Part shown: one piece after another, positions 55,230 to 64,000 of the stretch
How positions within the stretch are numbered: position 1 is the first letter of the stretch
How the letters are laid out: every line of letters begins with the position of its first letter
Assembly (NCBI GenBank): GCA_003024175.1
Contig: MDYQ01000021.1
Coordinates: 124,001-188,000 of the forward strand
Reading direction: 5' to 3'
Length of the DNA stretch: 64,000 nucleotides
From: Planoprotostelium fungivorum
Lineage: Eukaryota; Evosea; Variosea; Cavosteliida; Cavosteliaceae
Notes under the pieces: generated by a model
What the model saw: the letters and a program-made list of their open reading frames with translations, nothing else
Database searches by the model: none
What the model was told of the DNA's origin: nothing
Program-made: the position numbers and the translations under genes

Positions 55230-56223
55230 AGAGGATGTAGGGGAGGAGAAGCTGACCGAGTGGAGGTGCCACCTGTGGGGCTTCGGCTTCACTGTCACTC
55301 CGAACGGACATACGATGAGTCGATTCGAATAGATGGAGCGAAAATGGTTATTGATGATGTTCGATATGTGCGTCGTGGAGGTACGATTTCGAGTGTGGAC
55401 GTGATGGAGTGTGGGGGGTGTTCTCACCGAGATGTTACTGTTACGATTCCATCATGTATCCGTGGTGATACAACATCTCGGGCTCTCAAAGGCTGTATCA
55501 CAGAGTTGATCAGGATCGTCAGCTGTGGGATGAAAAGTTAAACATTAGTGGATGTGATACACATCTTGTTATGACCGTCACCTTGGCCCTGCGGTGCACT
55601 ATAAGAGATCAATCACAGTAGAATTAATGAGAGCTGCCATTGGCTGTGCAATGCGTCCTTCTGTTGGCTTTGTAGGTCCTGTCCGAATGGGTAATTTCCC
55701 ATACATCAAAATCCTTCATCCTTGGACTAAACCTGCTGGTAAGAGCTGCTAGATTGACGTGATATTGAGCTGATGATCAGGATATAGCTCCTGCGGGAAG
55801 GGGGGTCTTAGGGAGGGTACCAGGTCATTGATACTTTACCCAGGTAGAGAATCACCTGGGCTACACGGTGATGTATTCCATTTTTTCGTCCAGATGTTTG
55901 TAACAGAGAAAAGTGCCAATGTACACTATTTTTTAGTGTATGCGACAGTAATCCACACTTTGCTCATCTTGGGCAACGTTTTTGTGACCCAAGTGACATG
56001 CTGACAAATGATCAAACAGTGCGTTGGTATCACTGTGTTGGTTAGTTGTCTTGGGCACTGCTGTGGTCAGCATAGTTCATTATATGTTGATCTTCATCTG
56101 GTGGCAAAAGCTATCATACTGAACAAAATTGAGCATCTGATAGTATACAAGCAGAGATAGAAGGAAAAAGTCCGTTTCACTTTTTCGTTGGGTGTTTTAC
56201 TTTTTCGTCAGTCTGGCGTTTCA
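55230..56223. other. Gene-poor stretch, unusual composition
   Basis: About 1 kb without a supported gene. A frame to 55541 continues from the Cdh1 fragment but is not conserved. The second half is AT-richer than its surroundings and contains a hairpin TACACTA-ttttt-TAGTGTA (about 55922-55940) and a near-duplicate CACTTTTTCGT / TACTTTTTCGT (about 56178-56210). No transposase or RT frame is visible. Confidence 0.45.
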
Positions 56224-56418
56224 TCAGTCGTCCCACCTGCACACAGAAAGAAGTTTGAGACGGATCGACAGGATAACACTGTAGACAAGGAGGAAGGCCG
56301 TGATCATTGCCGTAGTAAAGCGATTCTGTCCAGTTCTCTTCTTTGATTCCTCCTCCGTATCAATTACCTCTACTGTCGTCTCTTCCTCTCGTATACTCGT
56401 ATAATCTCCATGCCACAA
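56224..56418 (-). CDS. Possible small tail-anchored protein
   Basis: A 64-codon frame: an acidic N-terminal half (REEETTVEVIDTEEESKKR) followed by one hydrophobic segment (TTAMITAFLLVYSVILSI) and a short basic tail. That resembles a small tail-anchored protein. There is no family match, and upstream exons may exist. Confidence 0.35.
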   Translation of the reverse strand: MWHGDYTSIREEETTVEVIDTEEESKKRTGQNRFTTAMITAFLLVYSVILSIRLKLLSVCRWDD

Positions 56419-56562
56419 TTAATTACCTCTGTGAAATTACGGAATAGAAGAATACATCATTACCATCCTCTTCTATTTCCTACGCGACATCACGACGCAC
56501 GATCAGAGCACCATCACCACGATGCATCGCAGTCATCAAGAGATCTCACACGAACGTCTTCT

Positions 56563-56850
56563 TTATTCGTTGATGGCCTCGAAAGACAAGAAGGGCATGG
56601 ATTTGTGCGTCTCCTTCACGTTCATCACTGCCTTCAGGTACTCATCGATTCAATGCATCATGTATTCCACGTATTCTGTATCGTTTTCTCCGTACTTCTT
56701 CAACTTTGGAAAGTCAGTGCACAAGCCACGTTCACCCTCTATAATAGTTGAACATCATGCTCATTCACCTCCAGCATCACACCTTCAACTTCGTCTCTTG
56801 ATTCCAATTCCATAATGCTTTTGTGCGTAACTTGGATCTTGTCCACGTCT
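56563..56850 (-). pseudogene. Decayed copy of a PX-domain 3' end
   Basis: The minus strand encodes [20 protein letters not shown], stop, then [18 protein letters not shown] and LSFEAINE. It is a close relative of the intact PX end of the kinase gene at 58015-58350. The first part is degraded and an in-frame TGA replaces the Arg codon after MMH. It sits about 1.4 kb from its source, downstream of the homeobox gene. Confidence 0.75.
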
Positions 56851-56968
56851 GATCGACTTTTGTTCGGCGCTCGATTCATGTAGACCGGTCATCGCCGTCA
56901 TCCTCTTCTCTTCTTTATGTGAACATCTTATCTCTTCATGCCAGTGAAACTTGGGCTGACCTTGCAGC

Positions 56969-57265
56969 TCACGTATCGTTCTTCTCCTTCATCCTTCTGT
57001 TCTGAAACCAAATCTGTATCTTTCTACTGGTCGTGTTGTGGATGGTTGCCAATCGTCCTCTCATCTCGGCACTAGGGTACCGCGTTCTCTTGTAAAGGCT
57101 CTCCAGCATCTGCCTCTGCAACGGAGGAGTAGGCTTTCTCCTCCTCCTGCAGGTTGGAACATCATCGACGTTGTGTTTCCTCCGCTGAACCCAAGAGAAC
57201 GCCTCGAAGGATTCTAAGGGTGTGATGTTCTGCTCATGTTGATGGATGAGTCGCCTGACGTCCAT
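56969..57265 (-). CDS. Homeodomain transcription factor
   Basis: A single visible exon from ATG 57265, 98 residues. After about 38 residues (MDVRRLIHQHEQNITPLESF...) a complete homeodomain follows: basic arm CRRRRKPTPP, helix 1 QRQMLESLYKRTRYPSAEMR, and recognition helix SRKIQIWFQNRRMKEKN, with the invariant W, F, N and R. The TGA directly after KNDT coincides with a possible donor (AC|GTGAGC), so further exons are possible. The family binds DNA in the nucleus. A decayed homeobox copy lies upstream (57583-57830). Confidence 0.8.
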   Translation of the reverse strand: MDVRRLIHQHEQNITPLESFEAFSWVQRRKHNVDDVPTCRRRRKPTPPLQRQMLESLYKRTRYPSAEMRGRLATIHNTTSRKIQIWFQNRRMKEKNDT

Positions 57266-57582
57266 GCTTCCGTCACCTAGGTAATTTGATCACTCCGTTA
57301 TCGTCATATTCATTTTGATTTCATAAGTAGCCGTGCGGCTACTTCAACGCAATGATCATTACACGAGATTTCTCACGTGAGCCCCTCTCAAGCTCGTTTC
57401 ACAAAATGATGAAAATGAAACTGGCGCGGGTTCAAAGACCGTCTCACAAAGCGCCCGGTTCTGAATCTTTTGTTCGCCCTCAGAGCCCGCAGATTTGCTG
57501 GGCAATACCAGAATCTGAGAAGAGTAATGATGCGTAGTCCACAAGGTATGACATCTCTCCTTGGCTTATGTGGGGTATCTTT

Positions 57583-57830
57583 CTACTGGCAAACCCTAAA
57601 CCCCAATGTCATATTGAATGCCCATCCTACCAGCTCCCTTCGTACCTTGGTGGGTATCTCTTCTCTTTGAAGATGTTCTCCAACGTCTGCTTCTGTATGG
57701 GAGAGATGTTGTCCTTCTCCTCCTACACGAATGCTCATACAGTTGCGCTCCAGGATAGTTCCACTGAACTCTAGAAGTGACATCGAAAGAAGGTCTCAGT
57801 TCGGTGATCTGTTCGTGATGGATGAGGTCC
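57583..57830 (-). pseudogene. Decayed homeobox copy
   Basis: ITDLIHHEQITELRPSF mirrors the N-terminus of the homeobox gene next door, and in another frame KDNISPIQKQTLENIFKEKR then YPP mirrors helix 1. The frame breaks and the recognition helix is lost (no WFQN). It is a tandem duplicate of 56969-57265 in decay. Confidence 0.7.
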
Positions 57831-58014
57831 GTGATGTTCATGTCGTGTGATTTTCGTTTTGATCGGGCTATCAAAACCGTTTCATTATCACAACTTGCTT
57901 CTATCGCCGAGATGAGAGCCCGCGGGTGACGTTTGTGACGGGCATTCATTCAGATTCTCCCCCGTACGTTTGTGAATACGCACGAGTATGCATACTGGTG
58001 CCCGAAGGTCTTCT

Positions 58015-60885
58015 TTATTCGTTGATGGCCTCGAAAGACAAGAAGGGCAGCATGGACTTGTGTGTCTCCTTCATGTTCATCACTGCCTTCAGGTACTCAT
58101 CGATTCGATGCATCATGTATTCCACGTATTCCGTATCGCTTCCTCCGTACTTCTTCAACTTCGGGAGGTCAGGCAGCCCGGCCACGTTTGCCCTCTATAA
58201 GAATTGAACATCATGCTCATGCACATCATCACGATCACCTTCAACTTTGTCTCTTGATCCGTAAAATCACTCATGCTGCGGAAGACGTACCACTCCCGGC
58301 TGCCGTGCGTAACTTTGATCTTGTACACGGTGTAGTAGAACAAGAAATTTCCTCCTCCGTTTCAGTCGCATTCGCAGGTTCTAGACTCACTTCGCGCCTC
58401 CGTGGCCACGGCGTGTGCCGTAAGTGGCTCCGTGTCGAGTTTTCGCAGGGTGACGGGTGCCGATGAGGTCTCTTTGGTTAAGAGTGCCTTGTGACCGAGA
58501 GAGAGGGCATCACGGTTGGCATCCACTTCATGTTTAGAAGGTAAGGTGGGTGTGGATGGACTCGATATGGCCACCCAGTCGTTTGACAGACGATCTGATG
58601 ATGGTGAGCGGATCATCGTGATGATGTCACATGATGGTGGTGAGATGATGATGTGGTGGTGGTGGTGAGATGATGATGATGTCACATGATGGTGATGAGA
58701 TGATGATGATGTCACATGATGGTGGTGAGATGATGATGATGATACATGATCACGATGATGTTACAGATCGTGATGATGGCTTGTTCATGATCGTGATCAT
58801 GTTATACGATCATGATCATGTGTTGATCATGATCGTGATCAATGTGATGAGTTCGAGTCAATAAGTAGACACCTGCACCAGTGAGTCTCCTGTCACTCTG
58901 AATCTTTCGGATGGTGGGTTGCGGTGGATTGTGAGTAGGTGTTCCCCTCCTCTGTGATGCAGCTGCAGAGTTGTTGCTCTGAGGATTTTGACTCGTGATC
59001 TGCGTCCAATCCATGCTGGCGACGTTCTGTATGTTTCGTATGACCTACGATATTGTCAATCTGCAACGTTGTAGATGAACACGGATTCGAATAGATCACC
59101 TGCTCTCGTTTTGCAGTGTTGTATTTCTGTACCCTCCTCAGCGTGTCGTTGAGGTTGTAACTCTGTCGCCTGTCAATCGAAATCCAAACGAAATCTCGAC
59201 TCGAACCTCGGGCGTCTTGTTGTGTTTCGTGATCCACGAGTGGGCCAGGAGTTCCTGGGAAAAGTGAGTGAATTTTCGCGGAACGGACGAGCGTGGACCT
59301 TGGCTGATGGCCTCCGGTTGGCATCCTTATTGAAGCATTTTGTCAGGAAATCGGTCAATTCCGGGGAAATATCATCGGGGAACGGCGGTCGAGCGTCTGG
59401 GAGAGGTAAGGTGTTTCATTCGTTTGAAGCGTTGTAGATGGACGTGAACTCACCGTTCACCATCCTGTACAGTGCCGTGATGCCTGGTGATGGTGAGTTA
59501 TCGTTGAGGAAAATCTGGATATCATCACGAGTTTAGAATGTTTTGTTATCCGAAAGATAATATTGAATTCAAAAATAATTTCGAAGATTTCGAATTCAGA
59601 AATTCTCAAAAGAAAAAGTTATCATTGCATATATTCACCTGAGTTATCAAAATAAGGCGGGAAACCGGTGATCAACTCTAATATGGTACAAGCTAAACTC
59701 CAAATGTCACTCTTCACCGTCGCTCTCGATGGCTCGCTGATGGTCTCTGGTGCCTAGAGAGGTGAGCGCCAATTTTCATCGAAATTTCACCATCCAAAAC
59801 GGACTACCCTCAACCACCGCACCACCGGGAAATTTCGAGGAATCTTCAGAGACGACAAACGATGTCATGGCGATACCGAAATCTGCGAGATGTCAGTCTC
59901 GAATCTGCGAATCGCACACGCACCTGCCAGCTTGATGACACCCTCTTTTGTGATGAGAAGATTTGGACCTTTGATGTCTGATGGACTCATCAGTGTACGA
60001 TTCAGAGAGAGACACACCTCTGTGGATGATCGAATGTTCATGCAGGTAGCTGAGACCATTCAACACTTGCTCGATGTAGATGGAGACGAGAGGTTCTGTG
60101 TGTGTCAGAAGAAATAAAATGAAATAAATGTCTGTGCACCTGGAAAGATACCGTATTCCTCCAGAACGGCCGAGAGAGAGCCACTGTCTACGTATTCTAA
60201 TACGAGATTGATGTGTGACTCGCTGACGATCACATCGATGTATCTCACGATGTTCGTGTGAGCGAACGTCTTTAATAATGATATCTCCATCTGTTCGTGT
60301 CCTCAGATTCGTCATCGGGGATGGAGGATGTGATGTAAATGTATGGGTGACATCATTCCCAGCACAACATACCTTGAGGGCATCCTCTCCTTGTTTTCTC
60401 CTCTTCATTCGTTTGATGGCGACAAATTGACCGTTCTCGACGTTCAATGCTTTATAGACAGTGGAGTATGCACCCTTCCCGAGTTGGTCTCCCAATTTCT
60501 GAAATCATTAATATCCTCTTCTACATCTCACGGCTCTCGTTCGATCCGTATGAATACATTATCATACAAGTAGGATCGATTAGCATGTCCATGTCTCCTC
60601 ACGTATTTTTCAATGTGCTTCTTTTTGTTTGCAGATCCTTTCCTCTGTGCCTCTGAGCTGAGACTCAACATCTTTTTGAATTCTGCTGGATTCGGTCCAT
60701 CGTGAGCTGTATCTTTGATCGGTGAAGAGGGAGGATAAGCGACGGGGTCTAGATCAGTGTCACACGACGAAAGATGTGCATTGGATCTCACCTTTGACCG
60801 ATTCGGAAGGCTTGCTGTTCTCTAATACAGGTGATTTGAAGGGACTGTTGTCCTTTCTCTTCGCTGCTCTGGCCAGACCTTGCAT
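58015..60885 (-). CDS. STE-type kinase (SepA/Cdc15/MAP3K-like) fused to a C-terminal PX domain
   Basis: About twelve exons. The kinase domain starts [36 protein letters not shown] holds the Lys, [10 protein letters not shown] the catalytic loop, DFGIAM the Mg motif and SPFWMAPETI the APE, then [26 protein letters not shown] is the STE11/Cdc7 signature, closest in pattern to SepA/Cdc15 kinases of the septation network. After a Ser/Thr/Pro-rich linker ([20 protein letters not shown]) the frame joins through a short intron to [20 protein letters not shown] and [12 protein letters not shown], a PX-like fold, ending [13 protein letters not shown] domains bind phosphoinositides, so the kinase may be targeted to membranes. 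The intron at about 58870-58640 contains microsatellite DNA. The linker-PX join is in phase, but no transcript is available. Confidence 0.8.
58617..58770. repeat. Intronic simple repeat (GATGATG / TCACATGATGG)
   Basis: Units such as GAGATGATGATGATGTCAC and ATGATGGTGGTGAGATGATG repeat in the long intron of the kinase-PX gene. Degenerate palindromic GATCATGATC runs follow to about 58845. Confidence 0.8.
59060..59075. repeat. Variant of the intronic palindrome
   Basis: TCTGCAACGTTGTAGA, one base off the perfect palindrome, inside a short intron of the kinase-PX gene. Confidence 0.8.
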
Positions 60886-61084
60886 CGAGACCGCACAAAT
60901 GAAGGGGCTAATGTCATGTCGATGTCTACAATTGGTTTCACATTCCAATCCACCACACAGAAATGGCAGTCAGAGATGAACGCCCACGAATCAAGTTCCA
61001 AAGTGATAGAGACAACATAGAAGACGGTAGTATGATCGGCACCTTTATACAAATTACCTCGAAATATACAATCTTAACTCCATC

Positions 61085-62456
61085 CTATTGAGACACTTGG
61101 TAATCACCACTGCTGAAGTTGTCTCTCGAGTGGTAGTTGGCTCCGCTGTAGAAAGAGCTATCGGACTGTAAGGTGCTGACCACACTCTCTGCCTTCTCCA
61201 TCGTCTTCACGTGGAATCCGGCCATGTTGATCAATTTGAGCGCGTGTTCCGCTGTCTTGACGGGAAATCCTGACCAAACATCAGACCATCCCATCACCAA
61301 GTCATCCCAATTGAAAAGAGGGACTCACCCATGCGATGAGACAGCAAATCCAGCACCCTCTCCAGCCTCTCTGCCTCTTCTTCAGGGGACGACGTGGGTG
61401 TCTCTTCTCTTGAAAAGGCGGCCAGCAGTTTCGCAGACGCTTCCCTCTCCAAATTTCGGGGAGGCCTGGGGACAGGAGGTAGAGGTGACTTGTCCTTCGT
61501 CTCTGCGTTGTAGATAGGACGAGAGGTGGGACGAGGTGGCAGCTGTGGCCGGGGTGATCTGCATGTCGATGGAGACAACATCCTGGCCTTGCCGCAGATG
61601 CGACCCGTCATCTCGGGTGATTTAAGTGTGATGGGCTCGATGACCTTGGCTACGGCGACATCGGTCGTTTCGATGGAGATCTCGGGGGCGATCTGTGAGC
61701 TCTCGGTTGGGGTGGGTGGCTCGAACATGTGCGGTGTCGTGATGCTCTGGGCTTTCGATGGCCGTGCGGGTAATGGAGGTGGTGCGATTGTGGAATGGCG
61801 GAGGGTGGAAGGTCTGGGAGGGATGCGAGGGGCTGTTTCGGTGGGTCTCGTGGGGGATGGTGTCGGAGATGGCTTCACAGGGGACGATGTGAAGCTTTCT
61901 GATTTGGAGGCCTTCAAGATGGAGGCCGGCATGGTCAGATGGTTCGTTCTTTCATTGAGAGCGGCCTTGGGGCGGGACTCTGAGATGGAATTAGAAGATG
62001 ATCAAGTGTGACGTCTCACTCTTGTCGGCGGACTGGCTCTTGGAGATGGTTTTGTATTCCTTCTCTACTAAAACCTGCCAGTTAGACATCTCTTTGTGTT
62101 CGATGTCCTGGAATGAGCCATTGAGGAAGTCTTCACCACTGAGGGGACAGAAGATCTCGAGCGCAGCATCGTTGAGACGATTGATACGGGTCCTCTGCTC
62201 GTGTACGGTCTCCTGGTCAAAGTCAGTCACACATCACGTGAACAACCATGCGAAAGAGGTGTAAAGGGGATGGTCTAAAAAAGGTGCCCACCTCTTTGGC
62301 TGTCTGGCCACCATTGGAACGTCGGATGATGTCCTTGATACCTTTCAAGAAAGGTTTCTTGGAGTTAGGTGAAGAGCTCATGTTAGAACTGGTGTTGAAA
62401 AACGCCTTTGCTCTTGACTTTCGCGACGCCTGAAGGATTCTGAGCTTCCGGCACAT
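61085..62456 (-). CDS. Proline-rich adaptor-like protein
   Basis: Four exons on the minus strand. The N-terminal part has a helical segment (ETVHEQRTRINRLNDAALEI, then SNWQVLVEKEYKTISKSQ). The large third exon is Pro/Ser/Thr-rich with many SH3-ligand motifs (PRIPPRPSTLR, APPPLPARPSKA, PQLPPRPTSRP, PLPPVPRPPR). The C-terminal exon is short (KTAEHALKLINMAGFHVK) and ends in a Ser/Tyr-rich tail. There is no catalytic domain. A role as a ligand for SH3 proteins, such as the BAR-SH3 protein in this window, is a guess. Two in-frame starts exist (62456 and 62381). Confidence 0.65.
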
Positions 62457-62641
62457 CTTTTTTGAAAATTTGAACGGACATATTTCCCGCCCGAAAGATA
62501 TGAATGCCAACAGAGAATTCGACGTGCGACAGGCATGCTGAGCCTAGTGATCTGGTCAACTTGAAGATGAAACGAGGCAGGTAAAGCTTTTGAAATCCAC
62601 AGAAAGGACAGGGCTTGCATGATCTCACGTCATTTATACAA

Positions 62642-63262
62642 TCAGAAAGCGGCCAAGAGCACTGTTGTCAGGAGGAGAAGAATTTGTGGCGTCATCTTCC
62701 AGATCTCATTCTTCTTGCTGGCATCAGTTACATTTCCATCGTCTACTTGATTCAACAGGTCGTATGCAGCCCCCGTTCCACAGAAACTCTCAGAGGATCC
62801 AATCATGGTAGATTGACAATACTGTCCACCGTTGCAGCCCCCATACGTCACTCCCGAAGATGTGTATGCTGCCGTGCGACAGGTGAGATCAGAAAAGTAG
62901 TTCGTGATGGTATCCACGGCCGAAGGAATGGGTCTATCTATCGTACTTTGTACCACTGCATAATGGTAGGCGTCCCCGATGGTATCACGGTTACACTTGT
63001 TGAGGGAGTAGGTGATGGAGCTGATGGCCACCTCACTACAAGCACCATTGAGATATGTGCTGATAGTAGCAGTGGTAGAGTCGTACGCGACCAGCTGGCT
63101 GTTGTTCACCAAGCCCACAGAGACGATGATATTGCATGATGTTGGATAGGTGGTAGCCGAGGTTGCATTGATCGTACTGCAATCGGACGATGAATATTGG
63201 TAGAGGATGAGCTGCTGCGCGTGGACGATGGAGATGATGAGAGAGAAGAGATACGTACGCAT
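62642..63262 (-). CDS. Secreted or GPI-anchored surface protein
   Basis: A single exon of 206 residues. It begins with a signal peptide (MRTYLFSLIISIVHAQQ). The body is rich in Ser, Thr, Asn, Tyr and Cys, with eight or more Cys suited to disulphides (CSTINATS, CRTAAYTSSGVTYGGCNGG, FCGTGAAYD) and several N-glycosylation sequons. It ends in a hydrophobic stretch without a cytosolic tail (QILLLLTTVLLAAF), which fits a GPI-anchor signal. No family is recognised; it resembles small surface proteins of amoebae in general style only. Confidence 0.75.
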   Translation of the reverse strand: MRTYLFSLIISIVHAQQLILYQYSSSDCSTINATSATTYPTSCNIIVSVGLVNNSQLVAYDSTTATISTYLNGACSEVAISSITYSLNKCNRDTIGDAYHYAVVQSTIDRPIPSAVDTITNYFSDLTCRTAAYTSSGVTYGGCNGGQYCQSTMIGSSESFCGTGAAYDLLNQVDDGNVTDASKKNEIWKMTPQILLLLTTVLLAAF

Positions 63263-63515
63263 TTCGGCTAAGTGACGGGGAAGAAGTCACCTTCAGCGAA
63301 CCTGCCTCTGTGACGACATTGACGCCCTCGGGTGGTCTGTGAATCGCACAATTCACTGCAGGGACTTTATAATAAGCCCGAAAACAAACTCCGGTGATCT
63401 AACGCAACTGTTCTCGTCGTACGTTTTATCTCTGTCTAGATCATTCCAAGCCCGTGATAACAATCTAGACAGCCCTCTTGGTTTTTGTCTTTAAGTCGAT
63501 GGATGATGCTCTCCG

Positions 63516-63637
63516 TCAGAAGTTCAACATCATCTTCACTTGGTCTTCGTCACCGTAGATCTGAACCAACTGTTCGACCATGCTCTTCATTCTCTTTTCG
63601 GGGTGCTTCAGTTCATGAAAGGGCTGAAAGCGCTCGT
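63516..63637 (-). CDS. Terminal exon of a possible small gene
   Basis: An exon reading DERFQPFHELKHPEKRMKSM then VEQLVQIYGDEDQVKMMLNF before a stop, with an acceptor (CATCAG) directly upstream and a matching donor (GTGACG) 35 nt further up. The 5' exons toward 63780 could not be fixed. No family is recognised. Confidence 0.4.
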
Positions 63638-63856
63638 CTGATGGACATCAAAACGGACGAGACGATCGTCACCCACGTTCTTCTTCCTCCTCTCCCCTCT
63701 GTCTCTTGGTTTCTGCTCTTTCCCTTCGCTCAAGACTTACATCGCACTATGTGTTAGACTGACGTGAACTGCATGTCTCCTTCGGTGCTGCGATGTTCCT
63801 GAATGGATGTTAGATTGAAGGTCTGATGATCCGCTCACTCTCGAGAAGAGGTGTGC

Positions 63857-64000
63857 ATGTCAGATGGTTGGACCACAGTGATGGGCGGAATATCACGAGC
63901 TGTTGATGTGGTGGGATACCTGGCGTACAAGAAGCCCAAGCAGGCGATGGTCTTGGTTGGCATCATCATCGTTCTCTTCATTGGCGCTCTGTACCTCTTC
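63857..64000 (+). CDS. Partial gene at the right edge, membrane protein
   Basis: The ATG at 63857 opens a frame that runs off the window. After about 30 polar residues (MSDGWTTVMGGISRAVD..., AYKKPKQ) comes one hydrophobic helix (AMVLVGIIIVLFIGALYLF). Too little is present to name it. Incomplete at its 3' end. Confidence 0.5.
   Translation, partial: MSDGWTTVMGGISRAVDVVGYLAYKKPKQAMVLVGIIIVLFIGALYLF

Noticed and set aside
55230-56223. Possible transposon remnant
   Set aside because: No terminal repeats, target duplication, transposase or reverse transcriptase motif could be seen; only a small hairpin and odd base composition.

Overview
This is a eukaryotic nuclear window from a compact, intron-rich protist genome. 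Most introns are GT-AG, about 35-60 nt long, often with a CTGAC-like branch point. Intergenic gaps are commonly below 500 bp, and head-to-head gene pairs recur. The gene set combines a cAMP-receptor-type GPCR, a P2X receptor, a SepA/Cdc15-like STE kinase, a homeodomain protein, an N-myristoylatable GST, TCTP, and spliceosomal AQR and SF3B5. This points to an amoebozoan, perhaps a protosteloid or variosean relative of Planoprotostelium. That placement is inferred from gene content, not proven.

Layout. 1-8 kb: a tail-anchored unknown (-), a histone H2A-fold/F-box fusion (+), a WD40 protein (-) and a GOST-type seven-TM protein (+). 8.2-10.5 kb holds no convincing gene. 10.5-20.8 kb: FUSC-like membrane protein (+), P2X receptor (-), isovaleryl-CoA dehydrogenase (-), an SDR (+) and an unknown (-). 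21.8-32.2 kb: a disordered protein (-), a bacterial-type Lon-related protease (+), a VWA protein with a heat-shock-type promoter (+), a decayed ankyrin gene, an intron-bearing tRNA-Leu(CAA), and a GST with another heat-shock element (-). 32.5-45.7 kb: AQR (+), TCTP (-), SF3B5 (-), a BAR-SH3 protein (+), an SDR (+) and LARP4 (-). 46-55 kb: a CaMKK-like kinase with an RIIa-like N-terminus, a pseudokinase, initiator tRNA-Met, ANKRD39 head-to-head with a coiled-coil gene, a GPCR and an MFS transporter. 55-64 kb: a Cdh1 fragment, a homeobox gene with decayed homeobox and PX copies, a STE kinase fused to a PX domain, a proline-rich adaptor, a GPI-type surface protein and partial genes at the right edge.

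Gene models were built by hand by joining open frames across GT-AG introns whose phases fit and whose joined peptide matches a known family. Boundaries marked uncertain may shift by one exon.

The most unusual signals are three. First, many introns in unrelated genes share the same short sequence modules: a palindrome TCTACAACGTTGTAGA, an extended acceptor TGACGCGTTGTAG|ATCG, and T-rich blocks. This looks like families of introner-like introns. Second, a histone-fold domain appears to be spliced in frame to an F-box protein. Third, several signalling proteins have rare domain combinations: kinase-PX, CaMKK-RIIa, and a Lon-type protease that keeps its protease dyad but lacks a recognisable Walker A motif.
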